DNA of 64,000 bases from an uncultured bacterium. GTDB taxonomy: Bacteria; Spirochaetota; Leptospiria; Leptospirales; Leptonemataceae. Each line of letters starts with the position of its first letter. Position 1 is the stretch's first letter. The stretch lies in assembly GCA_937928085.1 (NCBI GenBank), contig CALFVU010000006.1, positions 285,426 through 349,425 of the forward strand. Reading direction: 5' to 3'. The translations under genes were made by a program, and so were the position numbers. Below, piece after piece: positions 54,432-63,872 of the stretch. The notes beneath the pieces are model-generated. The model saw only the letters and a program-made list of their open reading frames with translations, was not told where the DNA came from and did not search any database.

Positions 54432-54816
54432 AAGTTTGCTTTTAGTTATCATTCTTTTGATTTCCTGCAAAACTCCAGAAATTTATAAAAATTTTTCAAA
54501 TTATAAAAAATTAGAGGAAATAGCTATTTTAGAATTTGATGGGTTTTTACTAAAAGTTCAGGATGAGACAAAAAATTATTATGATATTTTACTTTTAGTC
54601 GAAGGAAAATATTTGATAGAATTTAGAGATAGAAATCATTTTATCAAAGGTGCTTCTTTATGTGAACTTAAAGCAAATAAAATTTATACCATTCAAATTA
54701 CTCAAAAAAAAGAATTTCCCAAATTAAATAAAATTGTTTATCTGGGAGAATGTATAGAAGTTGATAGAAAAAAAACTAATATTGTTGAAAAATATTTTCT
54801 CGACAAAAAGCTTTAG
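54421..54816 (+). CDS. Second small lipoprotein of unknown function
   Basis: About 131 residues from ATG 54421. The signal peptide ends LLVIILLISCKTP with Cys16, a clear lipobox. A longer frame exists from GTG 54367 but would bury the signal peptide, so the later start is right. The body is beta-rich with Lys and Glu. It overlaps the preceding lipoprotein by 11 bases and shares the C-K-T start of its mature chain, hinting at a pair that works together. Function unknown. Confidence 0.7.
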   Translation: MKAKSLLLVIILLISCKTPEIYKNFSNYKKLEEIAILEFDGFLLKVQDETKNYYDILLLVEGKYLIEFRDRNHFIKGASLCELKANKIYTIQITQKKEFPKLNKIVYLGECIEVDRKKTNIVEKYFLDKKL

Positions 54817-54854
54817 CAAAGTTACTAACTTCCGATAAGAGGTATTATGTCGTA

Positions 54855-56510
54855 TTAAAATGTTTGTATATGATATTTAAAAGATGGTTTGCAATAATAT
54901 AAAAAATTACAGAAATATTGAATTTTTTGACAACAGTCTGGTTCAAAATACTGGCAAGCATTTTCAATCATATGATCAGAAAAAAAAGGTTTTTTAGATG
55001 GTATATAAGAATTAAGAATTTGATTACATTCCAATAAAAAGTTTTGCAATTTTTTACAGTCCCATCGGAAATTCGCTTTTTTTTCTTTTAAATAAGGATC
55101 AAAAAAATCAAATTGATTTTCTTGTATTTGATTAAGATCATGAATCAACTTACAATGTTTTGGTATGTATGGAAATTCTACTTTATAAGGAGAATAAATA
55201 TAACATTGATTTCTTAAAATTAAATTTGCTAAACCAACATTAGGTCCATACGATGATCTAAGTAAAAAATCATTATCTATTTTTTTATGGATATATAAAT
55301 CTACAAGTTTAGGATTGTAAAAATAATAAATATTAATTAAAATCTTCTCTTTTTTTGCAAGCAAAAATAATTTATCATATGGTTCTTTCGAAGAAAAAAA
55401 ATTTTTTAAGTTGAACAAAGAATGTATGAATATGAGACTAAATAGAATTGCATAGAATTTTCGTTTGGATTTTAATAATAATATAAAAATAAAAAAACCA
55501 TTGACCAATCGTTCATTAATAGCCAATTCATCACTTGTAATAAGAATAAAAAAATTTATTGATATTATAATTAGAACAACATAAAAAGACTGTTCTTCTC
55601 GAAGTTCCCAAAAAGAAAAAATAAAAATAAGAAATATAAAAATATCAATCAAAATGATTTTATAATTTAGTTGTGTAAATAATTTTGGATCTTGCAGTAA
55701 CATAAAAGAAAATGCATTCAAAGTTTTTATAATCCGAGATTTGGTAATACCAAAATCTCCCAATAGTTCTTTATACATAGAATGGGGAGAGATAAAAGTA
55801 TATTTTATAACATCAAAAAACGACGATTTCGAAACAATAGCTTTTATGAATAATAATATTCCCAATACGATAGCAAAAGAAAAAAAATAATACAAAAACG
55901 CTTTTGCATAAAATTTATAATTTTGATTTTTTTTTGCAAAAAGAAGTAAAGTTTTAAAAAAATAATAAGCTAGAATTCCAAAACTAAGAAAAAAATCAGA
56001 AGAATTAATGCTTACACTAAACCCCGACAATAATCCAGATAATATTAAATTGTAATATTTTTGATTTTTTGTAAACAATATAAACAAATAAAAAGATAAA
56101 AAATAATACGGTAAGGTAATGATAGAATCCTCTAAACTGAATAGTAAATATAAAAAAATACCACTTATACTAATTGAAATAAAATAAAGTAAATTCAAAA
56201 GAAAATTTTTACTGAATGTTTCGATAATTTTCCATAAAATTATCAAAGCTACAAAATAATGAATCATGAATATGTAAATGAATCTTTGGTATTCATTTTG
56301 AACAAAACTAAATAAAACAAAAAAAACTTTATAATAAAATACAATTCCTTGATGATGGGGGTATATGTTAAAAATTTCATTATGATACATTTTTGTAATT
56401 TCTATGGAAGTATCGAAATCTATTTGTAAAAAAAAATTTTTTTTTTCAAAAATAAAATAAAACAAGCAGCAAACTATAACTATTATAAAATGACTACTTC
56501 TTAGAAACAT
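54855..56510 (-). CDS. Multi-spanning membrane protein, glycosyltransferase (GT-C)-like
   Basis: About 551 residues from ATG 56510 (a TTG at 56549 would add 13). It has about eleven membrane segments. The first loop, FFLQIDFDTSIEITKMYHNEIFNIYPHHQG, has acidic residues where GT-C enzymes keep theirs, but no diagnostic motif is certain. The C-terminal 110 residues are soluble and Cys-rich (ENACQYFEPDCCQKIQYFC). It is probably a sugar transferase or polysaccharide-related protein. It converges with the lipoprotein gene at 54816. Confidence 0.5.
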   Translation of the reverse strand: MFLRSSHFIIVIVCCLFYFIFEKKNFFLQIDFDTSIEITKMYHNEIFNIYPHHQGIVFYYKVFFVLFSFVQNEYQRFIYIFMIHYFVALIILWKIIETFSKNFLLNLLYFISISISGIFLYLLFSLEDSIITLPYYFLSFYLFILFTKNQKYYNLILSGLLSGFSVSINSSDFFLSFGILAYYFFKTLLLFAKKNQNYKFYAKAFLYYFFSFAIVLGILLFIKAIVSKSSFFDVIKYTFISPHSMYKELLGDFGITKSRIIKTLNAFSFMLLQDPKLFTQLNYKIILIDIFIFLIFIFSFWELREEQSFYVVLIIISINFFILITSDELAINERLVNGFFIFILLLKSKRKFYAILFSLIFIHSLFNLKNFFSSKEPYDKLFLLAKKEKILINIYYFYNPKLVDLYIHKKIDNDFLLRSSYGPNVGLANLILRNQCYIYSPYKVEFPYIPKHCKLIHDLNQIQENQFDFFDPYLKEKKANFRWDCKKLQNFLLECNQILNSYIPSKKPFFSDHMIENACQYFEPDCCQKIQYFCNFLYYCKPSFKYHIQTF

Positions 56511-56580
56511 ATCTCTAATTTTTTTATATAAAAACTTTTGTCGAATCAATAAAATAAAAAGTTCAAAGAAAAAAAAAACT

Positions 56581-56592
56581 GTCGATTATATA
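56581..56592 (+). promoter_or_regulatory. Candidate -10 region of motA
   Basis: GTCGATTATATA ends 5 bases before the ATG at 56598. It contains both a TATATA hexamer and a GTCGATTA element resembling the sigma-28 -10 (GCCGATAA), but no convincing sigma-28 -35 is at the right distance. A leaderless or very short leader is implied. Confidence 0.3.
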
Positions 56593-56597
56593 AGTGT

Positions 56598-57386
56598 ATG
56601 GATTTAGCAACATATATTGGAATTTTTGGAGGCATTATTATTTATATTTTTGGAATTCTAACTACTGGACTGGGTGCAAGAGATATTATTGATTTACCTT
56701 CGATTTTTATTACTTTTGGAGGTGGTACTTTCTCCTCGATTGCTGCAAGTCCTTTTGGAAGAGTAAAAAATCTTATTAATGTAATTCGATTTGCTTTCTT
56801 TGAAAGAAAAGTATCGATTATTGAAATTATTGTAAAATTATTAACCTTAGCAGAAAGAGCAAGAAGAGAAGGTCTTCTTTCATTGGAAGATGATATTGCA
56901 GAAATTGAGGATCCGTTTCTTAGAAAGGGTTTACAACTAGTTGTAGATGGTACTGATCAAGATCAAATACGTAATGTATTAGACAATGAATTATCTGCAA
57001 TAAAAGGTCGCCATGCAGATAATATAAAATTTTTTAGTTTATTAGGTGGATATTTGCCTGCTTTTGGAATGCTAGGAACTTTAATAGGTTTGGTGCAAAT
57101 GTTTAAAAACTTAGGATCGGGTGATGTATCTGCTATTGGACAGGGCATGGCAACAGCATTAATTACTACTTTATATGGTTCAATGGGTGCGAATATGTTT
57201 GCTTTACCTATTCGCGATAAATTATTAGTAAGAGATGCAGATGAAATCTTACAAAGAACAGTAATGATTGAGGGAATTATAGGAATTCAACAAGGGGAAA
57301 ACCCAAGAGTGTTAAAAGATAAATTGGCTTCGTTTTTATCTCCTGTAGAACGACCACTTTTAGACGAAGCATTAGGTGGTAGATAA
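56598..57386 (+). CDS. motA: Flagellar motor stator protein MotA
   Basis: MotA forms the proton channel with MotB and drives flagellar rotation. It has 262 residues and four membrane segments. The cytoplasmic loop contains the charged ERARREGLLSLEDD region. The C-terminal pair carries GGYLPAFGMLGTLIGLVQM and TALITTLYGSMGANMF with the conserved Pro and Gly/Ala residues. Its stop shares a base with the motB start (TAATG). fliL follows motB in the same unit. Confidence 0.97.
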   Translation: MDLATYIGIFGGIIIYIFGILTTGLGARDIIDLPSIFITFGGGTFSSIAASPFGRVKNLINVIRFAFFERKVSIIEIIVKLLTLAERARREGLLSLEDDIAEIEDPFLRKGLQLVVDGTDQDQIRNVLDNELSAIKGRHADNIKFFSLLGGYLPAFGMLGTLIGLVQMFKNLGSGDVSAIGQGMATALITTLYGSMGANMFALPIRDKLLVRDADEILQRTVMIEGIIGIQQGENPRVLKDKLASFLSPVERPLLDEALGGR

Positions 57387-58198
57387 TGGCGAGAAAAAAG
57401 CAAGAATGTCCCGAGTGCGAGGAAATACCTGTTTGGATTACTACATTTGGAGATTTAAATACTTTGCTTTTGAGTTTCTTTGTTATGATTTTTAGTATTG
57501 GAAAAGATATACCTAAAGAAGTGCAACTGATTCTTTCTGCTTTTTCTGATAGCTTGGGTTTCTTTGAGGGTGGACAAACTTTAGAAAAAGGTAAATTAGA
57601 ACAGATGGGAATGAACTTAGAAACTTTACCTTCTCAGGTTACGGGTAGATCTTTAGCAAGAGCAAAAGCTCAAGCTTTATCAATTTTTAAACCAGAAATT
57701 CAAGCAAAAAAAGTTAGAATTGAAGAAGAAGAACGTGGAATCATCATTTCTCTTGTAGGAGCAGACTTTTTTGAACCCGGAAGTGCTCAATTAACTCCAG
57801 CTATAGAAGAGGTACTTAAAAAAGTTTCGTATTTATTAAAACAGCTCAATCGTTATACAAGAATTGAAGGACATTCGGGAAGTAAAGAAATACAAATACC
57901 GTCACCCTACCCTAATGAAAGAAGTTATAATAATAGTTGGGACTTAGGTGCTGCGAGATCAATCAATGTAGTCTTGTTTTTGCAGAGTTTAGGAGTTGAG
58001 CCTTCTTTAATGCAAGCTTTAACCTATGGCTCTTATCGACCTTTAGCTACAGAAGGAGATACAAGAACTCCAGAGGGAGAAGCTCATAATCGAAGAATTG
58101 ATATTGTAATTTTACCTTTTAAAGAACCAGGAAAAAATCCATTTGAAAAAAAACCAAAAATCACGCCATCTATTGAGAATTTAATTCCAGACACATAG
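57386..58198 (+). CDS. motB: Flagellar motor stator protein MotB
   Basis: MotB anchors the stator to peptidoglycan and supplies the proton-carrying Asp. It has 270 residues. The spirochaete-style CPECEEIPVW start is followed by the membrane segment TTFGDLNTLLLSFFVMIFS with Asp23 at the critical place. A plug linker and the OmpA-like domain follow (ISLVGADFFEPGSAQLTP, IEGHSG with the usual T/N-D replaced, NNSWDLGAARSINVV, TPEGEAHNRRIDIVI). It lies between motA and fliL. Confidence 0.96.
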   Translation: MARKKQECPECEEIPVWITTFGDLNTLLLSFFVMIFSIGKDIPKEVQLILSAFSDSLGFFEGGQTLEKGKLEQMGMNLETLPSQVTGRSLARAKAQALSIFKPEIQAKKVRIEEEERGIIISLVGADFFEPGSAQLTPAIEEVLKKVSYLLKQLNRYTRIEGHSGSKEIQIPSPYPNERSYNNSWDLGAARSINVVLFLQSLGVEPSLMQALTYGSYRPLATEGDTRTPEGEAHNRRIDIVILPFKEPGKNPFEKKPKITPSIENLIPDT

Positions 58199-58206
58199 GA
58201 GGTAAT

Positions 58207-58734
58207 ATGGCAGTAGCAGAAGAAGATCAAGAACAAGAAGAAGAAGTTCAAGCTCCGGTACAACCTTCGGGTTTAAATAAAATTGTTAAGATTTTGATAT
58301 ACATTGCTTTAGGATTAGTGGGTATTATTATCATGTCGATTATTTCTTATTATGTGGCAAAATATGCAACGAGTCAACAATATAAAGAAGTAGCATCGAT
58401 TGCAGTTGTGAAACCACCTCCCCCACTAGAAGTTTATACTTTTAGTGAAGATTTTCGTGTTAATACAGCAGATAAAGAAGAAACTCATTTTATAAAATTA
58501 AAACTAAGTTTAGGTTTTGAACCTGGAAATAAAGTACTTTCTACAGAACTTGCACAAAGAGCTCCACAGTTAAGAAACATCATCAATTTGATTTTAGCAG
58601 GTAAAACTAAAGAACAGCTCTCTACCATTGAAGGTCAATTAGAATTACGAGAGGAAATTAAGGCTTCTATTAATCATGTTCTTTCAGAGGGAAAAATTGA
58701 TGAAGTTTATTTTAGTGAGTTTATCATAAACTAA
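58207..58734 (+). CDS. fliL: Flagellar basal body-associated protein FliL
   Basis: FliL sits at the stator and supports motor function. It has 175 residues: an acidic N-terminus, one membrane segment (about 28-50), then a periplasmic domain with VYTFSEDFRVNTADKEETHFIKLKLSLGF and a C-terminal LSEGKIDEVYFSEFIIN end, all matching FliL. Shine-Dalgarno AGGAGGT lies 5 bases before the ATG. It closes the motA-motB-fliL unit. Confidence 0.93.
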   Translation: MAVAEEDQEQEEEVQAPVQPSGLNKIVKILIYIALGLVGIIIMSIISYYVAKYATSQQYKEVASIAVVKPPPPLEVYTFSEDFRVNTADKEETHFIKLKLSLGFEPGNKVLSTELAQRAPQLRNIINLILAGKTKEQLSTIEGQLELREEIKASINHVLSEGKIDEVYFSEFIIN

Positions 58735-58742
58735 TTTTTTTC

Positions 58743-58771
58743 TTGACTATATTGGCGTACTCACATTAAAA
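58743..58771 (+). promoter_or_regulatory. Promoter of hldD
   Basis: TTGACT (58743-58748), 17 bases, TTAAAA (58766-58771). The -10 box ends 4 bases before the ATG at 58776. There is no Shine-Dalgarno, so hldD is probably read from a leaderless transcript. Confidence 0.5.
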
Positions 58772-58775
58772 AATT

Positions 58776-59834
58776 ATGCTGTCTAAAGATTCCAAAATTA
58801 TAGTAACTGGAGCTGCTGGATTAATCGGTAGTGCTGTAGTAAGAGAACTTAATGAATATGGCATAACAAAGATTATATGTGTAGATCATTTAGGAGAATC
58901 TATCAAATGGAAAAATTTAAGAAATTTAGATTTTCTTGACTATTTCGAAAAAGATGATTTTCTAAAAATTATAGAGGAAAAAAATTCTTTTTCTTATTTT
59001 GGTTCTATTTCAAGAATAATCCATCTAGGAGCTTGTAGCTCTACTACAGAAACTGATGTCTCTTATTTAATAAAAAATAATTTTGAATATTCTAAAAAAT
59101 TAGCAATACTTGCAGCTAAAAATGAAATTCCAATGATTTATGCATCAAGTGCATCAACATATGGCTCTGGAGAAGAAGGATTTAGTGATACGGTAGAAAA
59201 TTTGCCTAATCTTAAACCATTAAATCCTTATGGATACTCCAAGCATTTATTTGATTTATGGTTATTTAAACAAGGTTTTCTTAAAGAACAAAATAAACAT
59301 GAAGATGAAGAGCTATATGTTAGCAAAAGAGAAGCATTTATAGGATTAAAGTTTTTTAATGTTTTTGGTCCTAATGAATATCATAAAGGTAATATGCAAT
59401 CAATTGTATTAAAAGGATTTCGCCAAATTCTTTCAGAAGGTAAAATCAAACTTTTTAAAAGCTATCATTCCGATTTTGCTGATGGCGAACAAAAAAGAGA
59501 TTTTTTATATGTTAAGGATGCCGCAAAAATGACTGTACACTTCCTACTCAAAGAAAATTTAAGAAATTACAACGGGATTTATAATATCGGAAGTGGTAAA
59601 GCTTCAACTTGGTTAGAAGTTGCCCAATATATATTCGAAGCTATGAATTTAAAGCCTAATATTGAATTTATAGACATGCCTGAAAATTTAAAAAAAACTT
59701 ATCAATACTATACAAAAGCACCTATAGAAAAATTTTTAAAACATACAAGTTACGAAAAACCTATTACTACTTTAAGAGATGCTATTTTTGATTATGTTCA
59801 AAACTATCTTTTGAAAGGAGAGGCACATGCTTAA
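58776..59834 (+). CDS. hldD: ADP-L-glycero-D-manno-heptose 6-epimerase HldD
   Basis: HldD makes ADP-L-glycero-D-manno-heptose for lipopolysaccharide core. It has 352 residues, a normal length. It is an extended short-chain dehydrogenase: IIVTGAAGLIGSAVVRELNEYG, VDHLGESIKWKNLRNL (a hallmark of HldD), IHLGACSSTTETDVSYLI, the Tyr-x-x-x-Lys in YGYSKHLFD, FFNVFGPNEYHKGNMQSI and KRDFLYVKDAAKM. Presence of heptose synthesis indicates a true LPS-bearing outer membrane, as in Leptospira but not Borrelia or Treponema. Its stop shares TTAA with the converging small gene. Confidence 0.95.
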   Translation: MLSKDSKIIVTGAAGLIGSAVVRELNEYGITKIICVDHLGESIKWKNLRNLDFLDYFEKDDFLKIIEEKNSFSYFGSISRIIHLGACSSTTETDVSYLIKNNFEYSKKLAILAAKNEIPMIYASSASTYGSGEEGFSDTVENLPNLKPLNPYGYSKHLFDLWLFKQGFLKEQNKHEDEELYVSKREAFIGLKFFNVFGPNEYHKGNMQSIVLKGFRQILSEGKIKLFKSYHSDFADGEQKRDFLYVKDAAKMTVHFLLKENLRNYNGIYNIGSGKASTWLEVAQYIFEAMNLKPNIEFIDMPENLKKTYQYYTKAPIEKFLKHTSYEKPITTLRDAIFDYVQNYLLKGEAHA

Positions 59835-60109
59835 TCTCCTCCATTCCCACCATTGCCACCATTGTCATTTCCCGAATCACCTGAGTCATTATCACTTGAT
59901 GAATCATCCCAACCACTTGAGGCTCCTGCACCACTAAACTCTCCACCACTTCCTTTAAAACCAGAACTATCGTTAGTAGAATCTAAAGAAGAAAAACTAT
60001 TGCTATCGTAGCCAAATCTTTGTATATCTTTTTTTTCTTTAATTTTTCGAAATAAAAAAATTAGCCAAATTATTATCAGAAATAAAATTAAATAAAATAA
60101 TATTCCCAT
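59831..60109 (-). CDS. Small membrane protein with Gly/Ser/Asp-rich tail
   Basis: A 92-residue protein: one membrane segment at the N-terminus (residues 3-20), a short basic patch, then a low-complexity tail rich in Gly, Ser, Asp and Asn. GGEFSGAGASSGWDDSSS resembles the C-terminal tail of TPM-domain (YgcG-type) proteins, but the TPM domain itself is absent, so this may be a remnant or an independent small protein. Its last base pairs share a TTAA with the stop of hldD. Function unknown. Confidence 0.55.
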   Translation of the reverse strand: MGILFYLILFLIIIWLIFLFRKIKEKKDIQRFGYDSNSFSSLDSTNDSSGFKGSGGEFSGAGASSGWDDSSSDNDSGDSGNDNGGNGGNGGD

Positions 60110-60151
60110 TAGAAAAAAAATTTTGAAAACATTTATTTGTCAATAGTATTT

Positions 60152-61528
60152 TTATTTAACAAATTTTTCTAATTTCATTATTTCCGGATCTTCTTTGTCA
60201 ATGTTATGTATATATGCTTGTGTTTCTTTTTTGATCAATTGATTTAATAAAATTAAAGAAATTAAATTAGGAATAGCCATAAGGCCATTAGCAAGATCAG
60301 CAAAATTCCAGACAATCTCTAATGTAGTTATAGAACCAATCAAAATTCCTACTATCCATAAACCTTTAAAATATAAAATTCCTTTAACCCCTACCAAATA
60401 TTCTAGTGCTTTTTCTCCATAGTAATACCAACCCAATATAGTACTATAAACAAATAATAAAAGAGATATTGATAACACAATTGAACCTAAAGCTCCTAAA
60501 ACAGAAAAAGCATTTTTTGTTATCTCTGCACCTTTTAGTCCTAAGTTCCAACTTCCGGTATTTAAAATGACAAGTCCCGTAAGGGCACAAATGATAACGG
60601 TATCCCAAAAAGTTCCAGTGGAAGAAACTAAAGCTTGTCGTACAGCGTTTTTGGTTTTCGCAGCAGAAGCAGCAATTGGTGCACTACCTAATCCCGATTC
60701 ATTAGAAAACAACCCTCTTGCAATACCTGCTCGAATGGCTTCTTTAAACGTAGAACCTACAAATCCACCTATAGCGGACTGACCTGTAAAAGCTGTTTGA
60801 ATGATTAAACTTAAAGAATCTAAAGTTTTATCATAGGTGAAAATCAATATTGCAATAGAACTCAAAATATATAACCCTGCCATAAAAGGAACTAAAATTT
60901 GACTGACTTTTGCAATTGACTGTATCCCCCCAATAATAACCATACCAGTAAAAACTGCAATAATAATACCCGAAAGCCAATTAGGAATTTCATATTGCTT
61001 TTGTAATAAATTTGCTATAGAATTTGCTTGAACCATATTACCAATTCCAAAAGAGGCAATTACAGTAAATAAAGCAAAAATAATACCTAACCATTTGAGG
61101 TTTAATCCTTTATCTAAAACAAACATTGGACCACCAACAATATTGTTATTTTTATCAATTTCTCTAAATTTTATTGAAAGTAAAGCTTCTGAATATTTTG
61201 TTGCTATGCCAAAAACACCCGTTAACCACATCCATAGTAAGGCTCCCGGTCCTCCAATCGAAATTGCTGTAGCAACTCCAACTATATTTCCAGTTCCCAC
61301 CGTAGCTGCTAGTGCGGTTACTAATGCCCCAAATTGCGAAATATCCCCTTTCCCTTCTTCTTTGCTAATCGAAAGCTTAATCCCAATAGGAATAAATTTT
61401 TGTATAAAACCTAATCGAAATGTGAGAAAAATATGAGTTCCTAGAAGTAAAAATAACATTGGCCATCCCCAAACATAGTCGTTAAGGATAACTAAGATTG
61501 AGTTTATAGTCTCAAAATAGCTCCACAT
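60152..61528 (-). CDS. Sodium:alanine symporter (AGCS family)
   Basis: A 458-residue inner-membrane transporter of the AGCS family that imports alanine or glycine with Na+. About 11 membrane segments. Visible landmarks: GDISQFGALVTALAATVGTGNIVGVATAI near residue 60, then GGPGALLWMWLTG, AGIARGLFSNESGLGSAPIAAS and GWYYYGEKALEYL. A Shine-Dalgarno, GAGGTAG, precedes the start. It is transcribed alone on the minus strand. Confidence 0.95.
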   Translation of the reverse strand: MWSYFETINSILVILNDYVWGWPMLFLLLGTHIFLTFRLGFIQKFIPIGIKLSISKEEGKGDISQFGALVTALAATVGTGNIVGVATAISIGGPGALLWMWLTGVFGIATKYSEALLSIKFREIDKNNNIVGGPMFVLDKGLNLKWLGIIFALFTVIASFGIGNMVQANSIANLLQKQYEIPNWLSGIIIAVFTGMVIIGGIQSIAKVSQILVPFMAGLYILSSIAILIFTYDKTLDSLSLIIQTAFTGQSAIGGFVGSTFKEAIRAGIARGLFSNESGLGSAPIAASAAKTKNAVRQALVSSTGTFWDTVIICALTGLVILNTGSWNLGLKGAEITKNAFSVLGALGSIVLSISLLLFVYSTILGWYYYGEKALEYLVGVKGILYFKGLWIVGILIGSITTLEIVWNFADLANGLMAIPNLISLILLNQLIKKETQAYIHNIDKEDPEIMKLEKFVK

Positions 61529-61662
61529 ATCTACCTCAAAAGTGATATAATTTTAGAACTTATTGTATGCAATTCTTTTTTGTAATATGAAAAATAGAAA
61601 TTGATTTAAGTTCTAAAATACTTTGTAGTTGACTTAACTAGAAATCACACCAGATTGAATTT

Positions 61663-62355
61663 ATGAATTCAAACCGTGGACATGTTTACTTTTTTATAGT
61701 TGTTTTTGTTGTGTTATTTTTCATTTTTTATACAAAACCAAAACATCAACAAAACACAACAACAAGCGAAGAAAAACAAGCCTTAGCACTACTTTTCGGT
61801 GGAAATCCAAATCAATCTAATACTATAAAAAAATCAAAAAATAAATCTTTATACGACACAGATTTTTGGAATACAGGTATAAATAAAACTCCTATAGATG
61901 ATATACAAAAAAATAATGAAGAAGAACCAGAAATTCTAGAAAAAGTTAGTGAAGGTAATCCTATCAATCCTCAAACAGGTTTACCTTATACAGACGAACA
62001 GATGGAACAATTTGATAAACTTAGAGAAAAATTTCCTAATAATTCTTTGATTCCTAAAAGAATATCACCAGAAGAGAAAAAAGCAGAAGAAGAAAACCTA
62101 AGAAAAATGTTAGAAATTCAATCAAAAATTTCTGCTAAAAAAGCAACAATAGAGGAAATTGAAATGTATTACAATTATCAAAAAAAACCATTTTTAGATA
62201 GATTAGAACTTTTAGAATATGTTTTAGCAGAATTGAAAGAAGATTTATCTGAAGATTTAAAGTCCCAGTATGAACAAGTATTAAAAATGAACAAAGAACA
62301 AATTAAAAACATAGAAGAACAAAAAAATATAATGCTTAAATCTGCCAAAAATTAG
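61663..62355 (+). CDS. Membrane-anchored coiled-coil protein, paralog of the gene at 30721
   Basis: A 230-residue protein with an N-terminal membrane segment (about 8-23), a polar linker, PINPQTGLPYTDEQMEQ, then QFDKLREKFPNNSLIPKRISPEEKKAEE and Glu/Lys-rich helices. The FPNNSLIP block and following helix pair match the protein at 30721 (RKYPNNFYIPTK), so these are paralogs. It precedes the thiolase gene by 80 bases. The Shine-Dalgarno is weak. Function unknown. Confidence 0.65.
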   Translation: MNSNRGHVYFFIVVFVVLFFIFYTKPKHQQNTTTSEEKQALALLFGGNPNQSNTIKKSKNKSLYDTDFWNTGINKTPIDDIQKNNEEEPEILEKVSEGNPINPQTGLPYTDEQMEQFDKLREKFPNNSLIPKRISPEEKKAEEENLRKMLEIQSKISAKKATIEEIEMYYNYQKKPFLDRLELLEYVLAELKEDLSEDLKSQYEQVLKMNKEQIKNIEEQKNIMLKSAKN

Positions 62356-62435
62356 AATTTATTTTTTTATTGCTTTTTTGTATGCTTATGATTCATTTGA
62401 AAAAAATTTGACTATTATACAGTTTTGGAGGTTTT

Positions 62436-63725
62436 ATGAAGCCAGTTTATATATTAGGTGGTGCTCAAACAGATTTTGCAAGAAACTGGACAAAAGAAGG
62501 AAAAACTTTTATGTCTATGTTTCGAGAGGTGGTAGAAGATGGTTTAAAAGAAGTAGGGTTAGATTACGAAGAAATTAAGAGATTGAATAAAGAAAATCGA
62601 ATCGCAGTTTTTGTTGGAAATTTTGATATGGAACAATATGCTAATCAAGGTCATTTAGGAGCTTTTCTTACCGAGGTACACCCATCTTTTTATGGTGTTC
62701 CGGGAGCAAGGTACGAAGCTGCTTGTGCTTCTGGTTCAGTTGCGATTCAGTCTGCACATACTCATATTCGAGCAGGAGATTATGATGTTGCTATTGTTGT
62801 TGGCATTGAAATTATGAAAACTGTAAATTCAGTAATTGGTGGTGATTTTTTAGGAACAGCAGCTTATTACGAAAAAGAATCTAAAGGGGTAAAATTCCCA
62901 TTTCCAAAATTATTTGGTAGATTAGCTGATGAAATCATCCATCGATATGGCTCAAAAATAGGTGTAGATAGGATCATGGACAATTTAGCTGAAATTTCTA
63001 GAATTAATTACAGTAATGCTAAACTCAATCCATTAGCACAAACCAGAACCTGGTTTATGAATAAAGAACAAGCTTGCTCTCGGGGAACTCCTAATAATTC
63101 TATAGTTGGTGGAAGACTTGCTATTTCTGATTGTTCGCAAGTTACAGATGGAGCAGCTTTAGTAGTGTTAGCTTCTTATGAATATGCAAAAGAATTTTCC
63201 AAGAAAACTGGACGATCATTCAATCAAATGGCTATTATTAAAGGCTGGGGACATAGAGTTGCACCTATTACATTTTCTGCCAAAATAGAAGAATCAAAAA
63301 ATAATTCTTTTATATTACCGTGGACAAGACAAGCAATAATGGATGCTTATAAAAGAGCAAATTTAGATATTGATCAAATTGATGTAATCGAAACTCATGA
63401 TTGCTTTACTTCTAGTGAATATGTTGCTATTTCTGCATTTGGAATTACTGAACCAGGCAATGAATATCAGGCTATAGAAGAAGAAGTAATCAGTTTCGAT
63501 AATCCTTCTAAAAAAAGAAAAATTCCTATAAATCCTTCTGGAGGTTTAATGGGAGATGGTCATCCTGTAGGTGCAACAGGTGTACGAATGGTTCTGGATA
63601 TTTATAAACAAGTAACGGATCAGGCTGGAAATTATCAAGTAAAAGGTGCAAAAAATGGTGTTACATTGAATATTGGTGGAAGTGCAACTACTAGTATGTC
63701 ATTTGTGATTGGTAGAATCGAGTAA
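62436..63725 (+). CDS. Thiolase-family acetyl-CoA acetyltransferase-like protein
   Basis: A 429-residue thiolase-fold enzyme. The nucleophile Cys lies in [15 protein letters not shown], the second site in [11 protein letters not shown], and the C-terminal [20 protein letters not shown] is the canonical thiolase GHPxGATG block. The long middle insertion and the HDCF motif resemble the SCP2/acetyl-CoA acetyltransferase branch rather than beta-ketothiolase PhaA. Shine-Dalgarno GGAGG precedes the ATG. It has a downstream terminator. It acts in acyl-CoA metabolism; direction and chain length are open. Confidence 0.88.
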   Translation: MKPVYILGGAQTDFARNWTKEGKTFMSMFREVVEDGLKEVGLDYEEIKRLNKENRIAVFVGNFDMEQYANQGHLGAFLTEVHPSFYGVPGARYEAACASGSVAIQSAHTHIRAGDYDVAIVVGIEIMKTVNSVIGGDFLGTAAYYEKESKGVKFPFPKLFGRLADEIIHRYGSKIGVDRIMDNLAEISRINYSNAKLNPLAQTRTWFMNKEQACSRGTPNNSIVGGRLAISDCSQVTDGAALVVLASYEYAKEFSKKTGRSFNQMAIIKGWGHRVAPITFSAKIEESKNNSFILPWTRQAIMDAYKRANLDIDQIDVIETHDCFTSSEYVAISAFGITEPGNEYQAIEEEVISFDNPSKKRKIPINPSGGLMGDGHPVGATGVRMVLDIYKQVTDQAGNYQVKGAKNGVTLNIGGSATTSMSFVIGRIE

Positions 63726-63732
63726 CTTAAGC

Positions 63733-63780
63733 AAAAGTATTATGGTGATAATTTTTACCATAATACTTTTAATTTCTTTA
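63733..63780 (+). terminator. Rho-independent terminator after the thiolase gene
   Basis: A 14-base perfect stem AAAAGTATTATGGT / ACCATAATACTTTT with a ten-base loop, followed by AATTTCTTTA. Being flanked by A and T runs it could work in both directions. Confidence 0.8.
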
Positions 63781-63805
63781 ATATCGAAATAATATTAAAA
63801 TTTAA

Positions 63806-63834
63806 TTGACGTATTAAATATTTTTCATTATTTA
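63806..63834 (+). promoter_or_regulatory. Promoter of the lipase-like gene
   Basis: TTGACG (63806-63811), 17 bases, TATTTA (63829-63834). It lies about 38 bases upstream of ATG 63873, which has a GGGGG-containing ribosome site. Confidence 0.5.
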
Positions 63835-63872
63835 CTTATTAAAGAAACATCAAACTATAAGGGGGTAAAAAC

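Noticed and set aside
60567..61436. Plus-strand frames opposite the alanine symporter
   Set aside because: They are shadows of a clear AGCS transporter gene.
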